Below, in pieces: positions 12,345-23,717 of a DNA stretch of 64,000 bases. Positions within the stretch are counted from its first letter, which is position 1, and each line of letters opens with the position of its first letter. A program made the translations under genes and the position numbers. Origin of the DNA: Klebsormidium nitens (Eukaryota; Streptophyta; Klebsormidiophyceae; Klebsormidiales; Klebsormidiaceae); the NCBI GenBank assembly GCA_000708835.1, contig DF237219.1, forward strand, positions 46,034 to 110,033, in the 5' to 3' direction. Below the pieces are notes generated by a model. It saw only the letters and a list, made by a program, of their open reading frames with translations, was not told where the DNA came from and searched no databases.

Positions 12345-13530
12345 TCAGAGGCTTTTGACGTAGGCATCAAGTGTTGACTCAAAAAGCTCACACCTGCACA
12401 TTCGACCTGTCAAGTAAGCGATGTCCTATTGAAAGACACACGTATGAACCTCCTGATGGACGTGATGGTTGTGCCTGAGAGATAATCTGGTATTTGGCTA
12501 TGAAATCGACCCTTAACAAACATTGAAGACATGTTTACTTTCAGAAGGTGGACTATTAAAGACGAGTTCTTGATTCAGCAAAGCATTGCGCCAGTGCAAG
12601 AGTCTTCATGTTAAGAATGTGTCCAGGAAACTGACCGGAAAGGCTGTCCCGGAGTGTAGATGGGATTCTTGGAGACGTACTCAACATAGATATTGCTGTA
12701 GATATTCCTCAGCGCTTCTCGCAGGTCTCCCATCCTTGGATCAGTCACAAGGACAAACTGCGCAACAAAGACATGCTATGAATCAGCAGCCTCCAGGGAA
12801 CAGATTGAGTGCCAAGCAAAGGGCCCCACGGACACACAATAAGGGCAACACCAGTCGTCACACCGAAACAGATTTAAGTGCTTGGACAACCAAAGTCATG
12901 ATGCACCTACTGAGCAGAGTAGATTAGAAGCACCACAATAGCACAGATCCGACTCTCAGGACATCTATCTTCCATTAAGTTTTTGTGTAGATTATACAAT
13001 CTCTGACAAACTCTGCTGCCCACCTTGACACCAGCAGCAGTCTCGAAGTAGCTGAGCTTGTAAGTGTTGGTTTTGAAACTATGAAAGGAGCACCCCTTTC
13101 CTGCTTGACCAGCATTGTCACCGCTGCAGAGCACACAGTATCAGTTCTGTTGGACCAGACGTGTAGTGAAGAGGTCTCAAACAGCACTCCATGTGCTTGG
13201 ACAATTCAATCACATGCCCATGTTTTGAAGAATTCGGGTGCAGGACGATTGAGGCTCAATTTTACCCACGTTCAAATGCGCCTCAAACTATGCAAAGAGC
13301 AGCAACGTGGACAGAAAGGAGGCAGCGATAGCTCACTTGATAGGATCCAATTTTGCAGTGAATGATTTCAGGGAGAAGAGCAAGCCAAACATCAGCTTCT
13401 GATCTTCTTGAGAGCTCAGTGTCACCAGTGGTCGCGTCCATTCTCGGTAGTGGATGCATATTCCCTGCTTGTTATAGACATAAAACGTGTAGATTCCCGG
13501 TCTACTTGGCTGATTTAGTTGGTTTAGCAT
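12345..13530 (-). CDS. TRAPPC1: TRAPP complex subunit 1 (BET5-like), 4 exons
   Basis: A longin-fold subunit of the TRAPP tethering complex, which activates Rab1/Ypt1 at the ER-Golgi interface. Exons in transcription order are 13530-13337, 13123-13024, 12757-12636 and 12393-12345, giving 154 residues, slightly longer than animal homologues as usual for plants. Diagnostic blocks are IYTFYVYNKQGICIHYREW, QKLMFGLLFSLKSFTAKLDP, GKGCSFHSFKTNTYKLSYFE, TDPRMGDLREALRNIY, YVEYVSKNPIYTPGQPF and CELFESTLDAYVKSL at the end. The GKGCSFHSF insert is a plant feature. The start ATG at 13530 puts 12 residues before the first beta strand, similar to land plant proteins. It converges with the F-box/ankyrin gene across the foldback element. 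Confidence 0.92.
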
Positions 13531-15352
13531 GGTGAGAAGGAAGCGGGTATATCCTCCTCAACAGCAAAGTTTAGTGGGAAGAAAGCACGTAAGCCAGCGC
13601 TTGTGAGACACTTGTAGAAAGATACATGCTAAGTTTTCAGTCGCATGGAAGCCAATGCTGAACATGCATGAAGTGTGCAAATGGCAAGGTGCTGATTTGG
13701 GAGAACATTGCCGCTATTTGATTGTATTTGTAGCTGCGCCCCTGCAAGCATTTGATTTCGACTCTGAGCTGTCGAGACTGGACCGACTCGGAGCTGCAAT
13801 GTATTACAGTAGGTAGATCGATGGGCGCGCGCGCGATCAAGTCTGCAACAAGGGCGCACGCGCGAGTTTCAGATCTCTGTACACGGTTTTGAGCGAGTTC
13901 GAATTCGCGGCGCCTAGCCAGCCAGTATGGAAGTGGGCAACAAAAGGACTCCTTTTCGGTGATGACAAATTTGATGTCACTTATAACCACGTACGGCCGT
14001 CGATCTCTTCAAAGCGTCACTCGCGCGGATGATCGAAGGTGCATATGGATTTGACGCATAGTGCTGAGCTTGTGCTCGACGAGGAATCTGAGCTTTTCGT
14101 GGCATGTAGCGAATGGTACTCAGACTGCGTTGACTCGTCCCGCGTACAGGGTCACCATCACACGGTTTGCGGTCGGTACAAAATCACACTGAGCTCAGCT
14201 GCGTCTGCTTTGTCCAAGTACAGTAGCGTACAGATTCAAGATTCAGAGCTTTTCAAAGTTTGCACGAACGTCGCGTGCTTTTGGAGAGGGAGAGAGGAAG
14301 AGCTCGCCAAAGTGTTTGCGTTCATGAACCTTGATGGTATGGCTTTACCAGCTTCTAGGAATGGTTTTGAAACCTTGGCGGCTTGTTCTTGAGCATCTCG
14401 GTGTTGGTAATCGCATAGGGAGGCCGGCACCATGAAATGCTGTACCTTGCGACAGAAACTGGAGAGCTCCTGGTCGTTGTCCATGTACTGAGTTAGTCGA
14501 CCTCTTAGTCGAAAGAAGTACGCAATAAGCCCAAGGATTGAACCCACGCCAAGTCTGTCGGTGAGTTGCTTCGTTTTTTTCATCAGCATTGCCTTTTCTT
14601 CAGCTAGATAGAGTTGTGTTCATCTGCCCAAGCACAAGGTCTGATGCGGACAGGTAAATCACCATGTTGAGAATTGGCTGATTTTGGGAGCCGCATGTTT
14701 GTGCGAAGAATGCTGCATGTTAAATGGGCAACTCAACCCCTACTAGCAAGGTAACAAATGCTGAGGAAGTGCTATTTCGTCTGTTGTGTATGTGCCGAGA
14801 GACTTGTGATTGTTCAGGTGGTGCTGTGCCAAGCGTGGCTTTAATTTTAGAGCCGCATCATGTTTGACACAGCAACTTTGGATCTTGGAGCCGAGTAGAG
14901 CAGGGAGGGATGCTTTAAAGTTCTCGTCATGTGATTGTCACAGTGGTCAAATCTCCTGTTGCAGTGAGTGTATGGAACGAAGGAATGATCTTTCGCTTCC
15001 AACAAGAATTAGGGACCAGCAAATTTTATCTTGCCTGCGTAGTGCAGCATTGCTTGCTTCGTTGAGAGCCTGTTTAAGTGCATGATTACTGGTTTCTTCA
15101 TCCCTGGCCTGCAGGGCAAGAGCTATTCTGGACTATTCAATGATGGAGTTGCTCTTCTTGTCCTTCAATACCAGGGGGGGTTGTTCAGCTTTCAGGGAGA
15201 CCACAAAATGCTGTTGCACGACAAGCTGTTCAGAGGTCAATGAGTCTGGAACCAGTATTACTCGCTTCAGGAATGCTGAATCGAGTTGTCACAGAACAAT
15301 CAAAGCGGCCAGGCTGATCCGAAGCGTTGTATGCAGGCTAATGCTGCTTGCC
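13531..15352. other. Divergent spacer between TRAPPC1 and the RGG-protein gene
   Basis: Contains promoters and 5' UTRs of two outward-facing genes. A GC-alternating run (GCGCGCGCGC) lies at about 13826-13837. An open frame of 115 codons from the ATG at 14045 is listed separately. Nothing else coding was recognised. Confidence 0.45.
14045..14392 (+). CDS. Small hypothetical open frame, unsupported
   Basis: An uninterrupted frame of 115 codons starting MDLTHSAELVLDEESELF and ending FETLAACS. I recognise no family. It has balanced codon use and amphipathic stretches (ALSKYSSVQIQDSELFKV, RGREEELAKVFAFMNLDG), and a possible donor (GATG|GTATGG) near 14337 suggests it might instead be one exon of a small unresolved gene. 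An overlapping frame on the other strand (14236-14589) is equally long, so this may be chance. Confidence 0.2.
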   Translation: MDLTHSAELVLDEESELFVACSEWYSDCVDSSRVQGHHHTVCGRYKITLSSAASALSKYSSVQIQDSELFKVCTNVACFWRGREEELAKVFAFMNLDGMALPASRNGFETLAACS

Positions 15353-18300
15353 ATGGACGTGCCGGGGCCATCTGAAGTGGTCCAGGCCAGCCCATCCCAG
15401 CCGCCCTCCTCCAGTGCATCAGAGGGTCATCAGCAGCCCGCCAGCGAAATGCTGCCGCCGGCCCAGCACTCATTGCCTGCTTCATCTCCCATAACCACTA
15501 GTAGCGCACCGGGCATGCAGACCGTGCTGGCCCAGGTTGCAGACTTCAACCAGGTGCCCCAGGGCCTTGTGTTAGCAGCCGAGCAGTACCTCCTAGCATC
15601 CGAACGAGGGGTGCAAGGAGGGAGGCCCGCACCACATGGGGCGGTTGTTCAAGAAGGGACTGAGAAAAGCGGGGCCACCGCACAGCCCGTGCGCAACACG
15701 CCTGCTTCCATGGCCACAGGCCTTCCAAGTGCTGCGCCAGGGACCTCCTCTGAGAAAGGTAAAATGCTGTGAGGGTGACCCCGCCCAGCATCAGCCCGCC
15801 CTCATCACAGCTAAGCATGCACATTTGGTGACTAGTACTAGCATTGATAAGAGGAGGTCTTGGAGAGTAATCTTGTCGATCCTACTGATTTGTTCAGTTC
15901 TGATTCAGGGCTCCAGGGCTGGACAAGTCCCAACCCACTCTCCAACCATCTTGCAGGAAGTGGCACAGCCCGTCATGTCAGCGCCGCTGTTCAAACAGGC
16001 CCACCAACAGCTGCAAGCGCAGGCGTGCAAGCAGGAGGGGGGCTGCAACCGATCATGTCTGGTAAGCTTTGCAGCCGCCCTGCCAGACTGCCCCTGACTT
16101 GCAAGGGCAAAGCATGCAGAGGTGGCCAATGTTCATCCAGCCTTCTTGAGGCTGTGCTGCAGCGCCCAGGTCTGCTGTAATCGGCATTGTGCTGGCTGCA
16201 CTGCTCCACAATACTTCTTTTCAGGGGCCCTTTTGTTCAGATGCTCTTTCTTTTTGTCTTCTCATCTTGTCAACCTGTACAGCATTTGTGTACAGCAGCC
16301 CTTATATGTTGTTCCTTGTTTGCAGAAGCCCCCACTCAGTACCCTGCCACTGCATCACGCTCTGCCGGCATTGCCCGGCCCCAGCTGATCTTGCCGCGGC
16401 CCCCAACGCCGCGCTCGGTGGGGCTTCCAACTGCCAGCCCAAGATTCTTTCTGCCATCAGGTGAGCCTTTAAACGTGCATGCTTAATCTGAAGGATTGTA
16501 CAGGGAATTATTGGACCTGGTTAGAATGCCTTGTCGCAAGTTGCCATCTCGCAAGTTGTAGACCCTGGGACTGCGCTCGTGCAGGTTGAATCAACCTTCT
16601 TTGCCGATGTCACAAAGACGAAACATATGATCTCTTTGCTGCCTTGTGATATTGTCCCTTTGACATCGATACCCTTCTTTGTCTCGCTTGCTCAGATTTG
16701 TGAGCGGTATGACTTCATGAACAAGTTTAGCCACTAGCTGGTGAGGGATGCAGGCTCTTCCATGTTGCCCAACTCAGCAACGCATAACATGTAAGTGTGG
16801 GTTGTCTCTTACAGGCGCTGCCGTCACTGTGACCACCACTCATGGCGCGCATCAGCCACAGGGGCGCCATCCAGGGCATCCGCGCGGTGGCCCAAACGCT
16901 TCTAACGCTGGTCATCCCCCCACAGTGTTTCGCATTGAGCTTAATGCAAACGCCCCTCCCCGCACCCCTGCTCTGTCCCCCTTGGGAACTCAACCGACCC
17001 CTGGGGGCCCCTCTCAACAGTGGGGCGGGCCTGCCGTAACTTCGCTGGGAGGGAATGCAAGCAGTGGCCCGGTGCCAGGGGCCTTGCAGCCGGGACAGTC
17101 AGGGGGCTTGGGCGGGCTTTGGGGCTCTCAGACGCCCCTGTCACAGGGTCCACCCGGTGACTGGCCCTCAGGCCCTGAGTCCAGCGATGGTAGCGCTAGG
17201 CAGGCGCTTGGACCAGAAAGCCTTCCAGCCCTCTACTCTCCACTGTCGTCACCGTACGGCGCGCCCTCTTTCAGGGACTTCAAGAGCCCCCGGGGCGGGT
17301 CGACATTGAGAGCAAGGGGCCGGGGTCGTGGCCGGGGTGGCAGGGGGCGGAGGGGTCCGGAAGACGGCGGCTTCTTTGGTTCTGCGCTCTCTCCCGGTAA
17401 GCCTGCACGTTCGGCTACTGACTGGTCTGGAGACTGCTGAGACAACTAAGCATCGGAGTCGCTCTTCTTGCACCTTTTTCCCTTTTCAAAGTGCTGATCG
17501 CAAGAGTGGTTGAAGACAGTTTAAATAGAACGTCGTAGTTGTTCAAAGCTTTGGAGATCTTTGAAACCTTCGGCACATGAATGCTAACGTCTTTCGTTGT
17601 CTGTCAAGGGTTACCTCCTAATATTCCGATGGCAGCTGTTCATGCTTCGTCGTATCCGCAGCAGCCTGGTTGGCGCTCTTGGCTGAATTACTTCTTCTGT
17701 CTCGCGCCAGGGTTTTTGCTGGCGTCCACGAACGCAATCCAGGAGGCAGTGCAGCGCACGGTGGCGGGGATGACCCCCGAGCAGATCCGGCAGGTCGCGC
17801 GCCTGTACGGTGTCACAGGGGACACCGTGGACATGCCGTCGCCCAACACCGTCGTCTCACACATGGTCAACGTCTTCAGCACCTCCGCGGACGCACTTGC
17901 CCGCGGGGCGGGGCAGCACCCGCAGGACCCCACCAGGAGAGTGGAGGAGCAGCGGCCGCAGGGGCAGCCAGCTGACGGGGAGGCCGCGAAGAAGGATGAG
18001 GGGCCCAAGGACGAAAATGCTGAGCCCAAGATCGGCGCGGACGTCGAGCTGTTTGTGAGCGAGGCGCTCGTGGAGCCCAAGGGCGCCGAGGAGGCTGCGG
18101 TCGGGCCGGCGACACCAGCACTCAGGCCTGCCACGGAAATGACCGCAGCGGGCACAGCCATGGGGCCAGCGGAGGGGGCTGGGAATTCTGCCGTCGGTGC
18201 TCCTCCAAACACTGACAGCGCTGCACAGCCCCAAGCTAGCGCTGCACAAGCCTCCGCCCTTGTCTCTCCACCCCCTGTCAGCACCACACATACGGCAGTC

Positions 18301-21300
18301 AGCCGGGGGCAGATCTTACGAGGAGACGCTCCGGCTGTATCTGGTCCAGCACCAGGCGTTGGCGGGGCTGCCGCTGCCCCGGGAAGTGCGGCACCGGAGG
18401 CCGTGAAGATGCCTCCCAAGCCGCGCGTCCAGGTGCCCACGACCGTGGCGGAGCCCACGGACAACCTGACCCCGCGCACAGTGCTCTTAGAGCGGGCGCC
18501 CACGCCTCCCAGCACAGGCCCGTATGCGGGGACTCCGACGGTGCGGCCGCAGAGGGAGGGCGAGTCGGCGCTGGAGAGCCTGTTCCCGGCCAGCCGGTAC
18601 GTGGTGCAGGAGGCGATGCAGAAGGCGGTACAGGGCATCCAGCAGGACCACTCCGCGGTCATGGGGCGGGCCATGATGGCAGGTGAGCCGAAATAACAGA
18701 GAAAGGCTACTTGGATGAACTGTAGGCCACGATATGATCTTGAGATCTTGCAGTCTCGATCTGCTGCTGAGACGTCTGCCGTTGGAGGTTCAACTACCCT
18801 CAAGCCCTCGGAGTACCACCGACAGTTCAGAGAGTTGTTTGACTTGACAGCCTTCCTTTCATGTTCGGGCGTGCAGTAATGTCGAAAGAAAGTGAGAATA
18901 TCGACCTTAGGGCGATTGGATTGCGGCTTCATCGGTCTTCCTTGTTTGTCTCCAGGCAACCTGGGGCTGGTCCAAGCAGCGGTGGCCACTGCGGAGGCGC
19001 GCCTGACGGCCGTGTTCAACATCGCGGTCAAAGAGATTGCGGAGCAGATTGGGCGCGAGGCGGCCGCACGCGTCATCTCTGCGGAGAACCGCGCGGCGCA
19101 GGCGGACCGCATGCTCAAGGACACCAAGGAGCAGGCCATGGCCATGATCAAGCGCATCCAGGACAGCTTCCAGAGGAGGGTAAGGGCGCCGCCGCCCCGC
19201 TGCGACCATACCTCAGACGGGCTGTTTCCGACATTGATAATTCCCTATGGCAGGACGTCTGAAGCGTGGGCACTACGGGGCGCTCGGCGCTGCAACCGTC
19301 TCCTTGTCTCGCGTCTACTTGCATATACGACAACTTGAATGCGCCTCATATAATATTATCGTCCCTCTTTCTGTTGAAGAGAAATTCCGAAGTCCCGACA
19401 GCAAGTACTTCGCGACTCTCTCTCACTGAGTTTAGCGTGCGCTTTTCTTTTGCAGCTGGCCCAGGTGGAGGCTCGCGCAGCAATGGAGCTCAAGAAGGCC
19501 ACTAAGAAGAAGCGCGTCCGGGCAGCGGCCGCACCAGCCCCTGCCGCGGATGCTCAAGAGACAGCGGCCAAAGCGGGGGACACGGCTGCAGTCCAAGAGA
19601 AGAGCAAGCCCTTGAACGTTAATGCCGCGGTCCCTGAAACGCCGGTGGAGCAGGAGAAGGAGGAGCGAGTGGCTGCGCCGGCGAAAGCAGGGCCTCCACC
19701 TGAGCTGGTGGAGGCTCCAACCGGGGCTTTGAAGAAAGGTAGGGGCTGTAGAGGAATTCTGCGGAAGTTTACCACGTCATGTGCAGCCTTTCGAGGGGCT
19801 TCGGAGCTAGTGCGTGCGGTGTGGTGCTAGGAGGGGTCCGGTGCAATCGACTGCATAGAGGTGCGAGGGTTTTGTCTATCCTGGGCCCCAAGTTCCGCCT
19901 CTGCTGTTCCCCCAAGACCACGGCGAAGCTCGTCATCGTCAAGTTTCTTGTTCCCGAAATCTGCTCGTTAAGTTCAATTGCTTGGCACCTTGCAGCCGCG
20001 GTTGCCTCACCCGCCGCCCCCAGACGGGCCGCTGTTCCTGCCAAGCGCAAGAAGCGGACGTTGGCGGAGGACGAGCCCATCTCGAAGCTGCGCAAGCTGC
20101 TCTCCGCACGGGCCAAGCCCGCGAAGCCACGCCCGCGGCCACGCCCCCCGCGGCCGGGCCTGGAGATTTTGCGCAAGGAGCCCAAGCTGGGGCTACTCAG
20201 CGTGGTGGCGGAGGTGATGGACAGCGAGGACGAGGGGCCGCCCCCGCCCAGGCCCGCACCCAAGCCCAGCACCAAACCCGACAAGAAGGGGAGCACGGGG
20301 ACGAAGACTGCCAAGGCCGGAGCGTCTAGAAAGGGGGGAGCGGCAGTGAAGGCGATCGCAAAGAGTGGGGTCAAGAAGGCGGCCAAGAAAGGGCCGAAGG
20401 GTGCGCGCCCCGTGGGGCCGGCCGACGCCCCGTCCGAAACGGAGTCGGACGAAGAGACGGTGCCGATCGCGCGGCGGAAGAAGCTGGTGTCGCAGGACAG
20501 CGCGCTCAAGGCCGGCACGCCGGTCGGGAAATCGCCTCAGGCGCCCGGGCGAGCAGGCAGCGCGGCGGCGGCAGACGAGGACACCCCGGTGGTGCGGCTG
20601 ACCAAGCTGCCGGCGGGGCTGGAGCAGGCCATGGCGGCGCGCGCGGCGGATAAGGAGCAGGGGGGGAAGAAAGGGGAGGCTAAGAGGGGACAGGAGCAGG
20701 GGGCGGAGAGCGAGGCGACGGTGGTCGAGCTGGTCGACCAGGGCGGGGACGAGGCAACCAGCCCCACCGGGAAGAAAACCCCTCAGAACAAGCTGTCCAT
20801 GCGCAAGCCTGCGAAAAGTGAGGCGCCACAAGCAGCCATGTCCCCTTGCTTTGCACAATCTGCTTTTGAAGTGGACTGTCCTCTCAGGCTTTTCTCATGT
20901 CTGCTTGCGCCTTTCTCCGGCCTGCACGAATGTTGTTTACCTTTCTTTTGATTCGTTGTGCACCGTGTCCAAGCCGCCTTGCTCTCTCGCAGCCCCGCCT
21001 GGCAAGGCGGGCAGTGGGGCGGCCAAGCGGCCTCGGCAGCAGGCCGAGTCTGCTCCGGAGCCCCCCGCCAAGGTCGCGCGCACCACCCGGCAGGACGCGG
21101 CCGTGGGTCGGACCAAGAGCGGCCGCAAGACGACGTCCGTCTTCGTGCGGCAGTCCGCCCGCAACCTGGACTCCGAGATGGACACCAGGAACAAGCGGCG
21201 CCTCATGCAGGGGGCCAGGCAGGTGAGCAGGATACCTGTTGCTGTAGCGCAGAAAGGGCGGACGATACCGTGGCCAACCCGGGAGCGTCAGATCGCTTTT

Positions 21301-21470
21301 TCGGGGTGGCCGCCAGGCTCGCACCTATACCCGCCGCTGCTATCCATTGACACATTCTCTACACAACGGTGAAGAATTTTGCTGGTTACTGGCCCTATGC
21401 GGTTTCCCTCGAAACTGATTTGAGCTGTTCTCCAATGCAGCTGCTTGCTATGGCGAAAATGCGGAGGTGA
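15353..21470 (+). CDS. Large RGG-box and Lys/Ala/Pro-rich protein of unknown function, 10 exons
   Basis: I do not recognise this gene. Exons are 15353-15758, 15909-16061, 16326-16460, 16815-17396, 17609-18682 (or 17711-18682), 18956-19179, 19456-19738, 19996-20817, 20993-21222 and 21441-21470, giving 1312 (or 1278) residues. The start has a strong context (GCCATGG). Residues 1-425 are Pro/Ser/Gly/Ala-rich and end in an RGG-like box (RARGRGRGRGGRGRRG, near 17310-17360), suggesting RNA binding. Exon 5 has two related segments, STNAIQEAVQRTVAGM and SRYVVQEAMQKAVQGI. Exons 6-7 encode a probable coiled coil (AVATAEARLTAVFNIAVKEI, RMLKDTKEQAMAMIKRIQDS). Exons 8-9 are Lys/Ala/Pro-rich with acidic patches (DSEDEG, ETESDEE), resembling histone-tail-like nuclear proteins. 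The C-terminus ends NKRRLMQGARQLLAMAKMRR. The nuclear location is inference. Confidence 0.7.
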
Positions 21471-22481
21471 TCTTATCGTGGAGGGGAGGGTTTTGTGTCT
21501 AGTATCTTCTTAGAAGGTCCAGTGTCGCCGTTAGTAAGTCCTGTCGCTGCTAGTAAGTCGCGTCCAGTGTCATGGGTTAGTCATGATCGTATCTAGACGT
21601 CCAGAAAGCACACATACAAACACAAATCAGGTTCGCCATTCGAGCCGACACTTAGAAGTGAGTCGAACATTCAAAGACGAAGTCTTCTCCATTGACATCG
21701 TGGTGTCAAGGAACAGTACGTTGCTAGCGCAGTCCGCATCCAGAATGTGGATGCTCGGAGATCGTATGACCTGTCAGAAGTTGCAAGGCGTTCATGCGGT
21801 GCATGCTTGACAAACAAACTATATGTGTGTCCAGTTTTTGCATTAGGCACATCCGTGCGTAACACCCTGCATAATACTATATTCCCTCATGTGCAAGTCG
21901 AATCGTAGGACTTTCCGATCTGCAAGTTACTTAAGATGCGTCATCAGTGTGATCAAGAGTAATAAGATTCAATTCTCAATGTAAATCAAGTGCTAATTGA
22001 CTTAATAGCAGGTTACTGGGAGCCTGGGAGGTCAAAGAAATATTAGTTGACATTTCAAATTTATGCGTAACTAAGTCTACAGCTAGGCTTAAGTCAATTG
22101 CAGATCCAATCGATTCAAAGATCTGATACCTTTCTATGCGGCATGGCATGCAATGCAGTCCATTACTGCAGCGTAAATTGGTATTTCGCGGATCACATGC
22201 ACTTCGGGCAAAAGCTGCCCCTAAGGTTCACCAGTTCACATGCATACATGTTCGTTTCAAAACCTACACCGATTAGCGTTTTCATATACGCAGAATTAAC
22301 GCTTTTATGATGCCCGTCCAATACCATGGTCAAAAGGCAGCGCAAAAATCATGAGCGATCCTCGCAATATAATCATTATGCAAGAAATGTTGCACGACAA
22401 GGTTGTCAACCTACAGCAGTTTGCGTGAATTACCTTCTTGTCCCAGGAGCAACCTTGCATGTCGCAGTTCTTGCATACCTT

Positions 22482-22790
22482 AAAGTGGGCGTCGGGGTAT
22501 AAAACCGGTATTTTCAAGACCGACCCGGAACCCGGTCGATTCGCCGTGGCTCAGGTGGCTAGCGCGCAGCCCTAAAATTGACAAGGAAGGTCCGAGGTCG
22601 TGAGTTCAAACAGCCAACTGTATCTTGTTGCCACTTTTTGCACCTTCCTTTTTGGGGCACTTGCTTATTAGGGCCTGTCAAAGAGTACACACCGGGCACC
22701 CGATCTGGCCCAAAGTTGACCATCGGACGGTCTGTATGCAATATTGAAAATACGGTGGTGATCGAAAGGCTTAAAACGCTGCAAGTTTAG
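22482..22790 (+). repeat. tRNA-like (SINE-like) repeat, left inverted arm
   Basis: Begins with a 24-bp motif whose core is GTGGGCGTCGGGGTATAAAA. It continues with an A-box-like GTGGCTCAGGTGGCTAGCGC at about 22555-22576 and a B-box-like GTCGTGAGTTCAAAC at about 22597-22612. It is followed by a T-rich stretch and the segment CACCGGGCACCCGATCTGGC. The same order occurs inverted at 23320-23539. This fits a tRNA-derived SINE or one arm of a long inverted repeat. It does not fold into a proper tRNA. Confidence 0.55.
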
Positions 22791-23319
22791 ATTCACCGGG
22801 CAACTATGGCTATGACGTCACCGGCCCTCCGCGGTACTCATTTGATAAGAGGTACTGTACCACTGGTACCGCGGTACATCCCAGCATGTTGAAGCGACAA
22901 ATCATCATGACCGCTCATCGCGAAATGTCAGATCGACTGGATGAATGTTGGGCCGTTCGATCGGCGTTCAATCTGAAAAGGACGTGCACGTCCTAAGCCC
23001 ACTTTAATTAAACTTGAAAGTGGGCGTGGGACCCGCGGGTCCCAAATTGACCGAATCTGATCGGACGCTGCAGATCCCATCGGCTCAATCGATTGGACCT
23101 CCATCGGACGGTATCGATGAGCTGTGACATAAGCAAGCGTCAGCGTACCGCATATATCTGGTACGGTACTTCTAGAGTTAGAGGTACCGCCAGAAAACCA
23201 TGACGTCATGAAAGACTATGCCCGGTACACTGCAAATAGGGTACAACATACGCCGTCAGATGAGCCCAAGTTCTAGTGACACAATATTTGACCGTTAGAT
23301 CGCGTTTCTCGGGCCAAAT

Positions 23320-23539
23320 CACTTGCCCGGTATGCCCCCAAAAGCCTGCCTTAATAGCTTGGTGTTGCAAAAAGGAAGAAGTAAACCTCGAAAAAGTTGG
23401 GACCTCCGCGAATCGAACTCAGGACCTCGGCCGATTCAGCCGAGCTTAGGCGAGCGCGCTATCCACTTGAGCTACTGTGACTTGGCCGACTCCCAATTCA
23501 GTCTGGCAAATAGGGGTTTTATACCCCGACGCCCACTTT
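23320..23539 (-). repeat. tRNA-like (SINE-like) repeat, right inverted arm
   Basis: Read on the minus strand from 23539: the same 24-bp leader as the left arm, then AGTAGCTCAAGTGGATAGCG (A-box-like, about 23470-23445), a hairpin CTCGGC-TGAATCG-GCCGAG, and CTGAGTTCGATTCGCGG (B-box-like, about 23420-23405), ending in T-rich sequence and ATACCGGGCAAGTGATTTGG. This copy is closer to a real tRNA than the left one, but the 7-base loop lacks the invariant U33 and the acceptor stem does not pair, so I call it tRNA-derived rather than a tRNA gene. Confidence 0.55.
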
Positions 23540-23717
23540 TTAAGCTCGAGTCCTGCACTCTAGCTCCGACTCTCAGTCCGATTTTGTGATGCGCGGACAC
23601 GCGCGCGCTGTCGTCCGCCAAGCATGGTCCAACGCATGGAGCCTGAGGCTGAGGCTGCAGAACTTCTGCCAGAAGACGGAACCTTGATTTCGTGGCGGCC
23701 AAGCAGTGACAGCGACA

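Larger units (their letters stand above)
21471..23717. other. Repeat-bearing spacer
   Basis: AT-rich until about 22480, then a block bounded by inverted arms (22482-23539) that each carry a tRNA-like sequence. The block also contains the palindromes TGACGTCA (22815 and 23202 areas) and GTACCGCGGTAC (22866-22877). No coding exon was recognised. The stretch 23540-23717 should hold the promoter of the next gene. Confidence 0.5.

Noticed and set aside
14236-14589. Minus-strand frame containing LTDRLGVGSI, similar to the ARPC5 end LTEKVGVGSI
   Set aside because: Similarity is limited to about 12 residues, is not matched at DNA level and lacks the other ARPC5 blocks; probably chance rather than a pseudogene.
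17688-19157. Very long open frame on the minus strand (489 codons)
   Set aside because: It mirrors GC-rich exons of the plus-strand RGG-protein gene, crosses that gene's intron, has no recognisable motif, and the plus strand has consistent splice sites and phases.
19769-20858. Two long minus-strand frames opposite the Lys/Ala-rich exon
   Set aside because: High GC codon bias on the plus strand keeps the opposite strand open; their Arg/Leu/Ser-rich products look like complements of Lys/Ala/Pro codons.
23400-23475. Possible functional tRNA gene on the minus strand
   Set aside because: The A- and B-box-like parts are present, but the acceptor stem does not pair, U33 is missing and a diverged copy exists nearby; better explained as tRNA-derived repeat.
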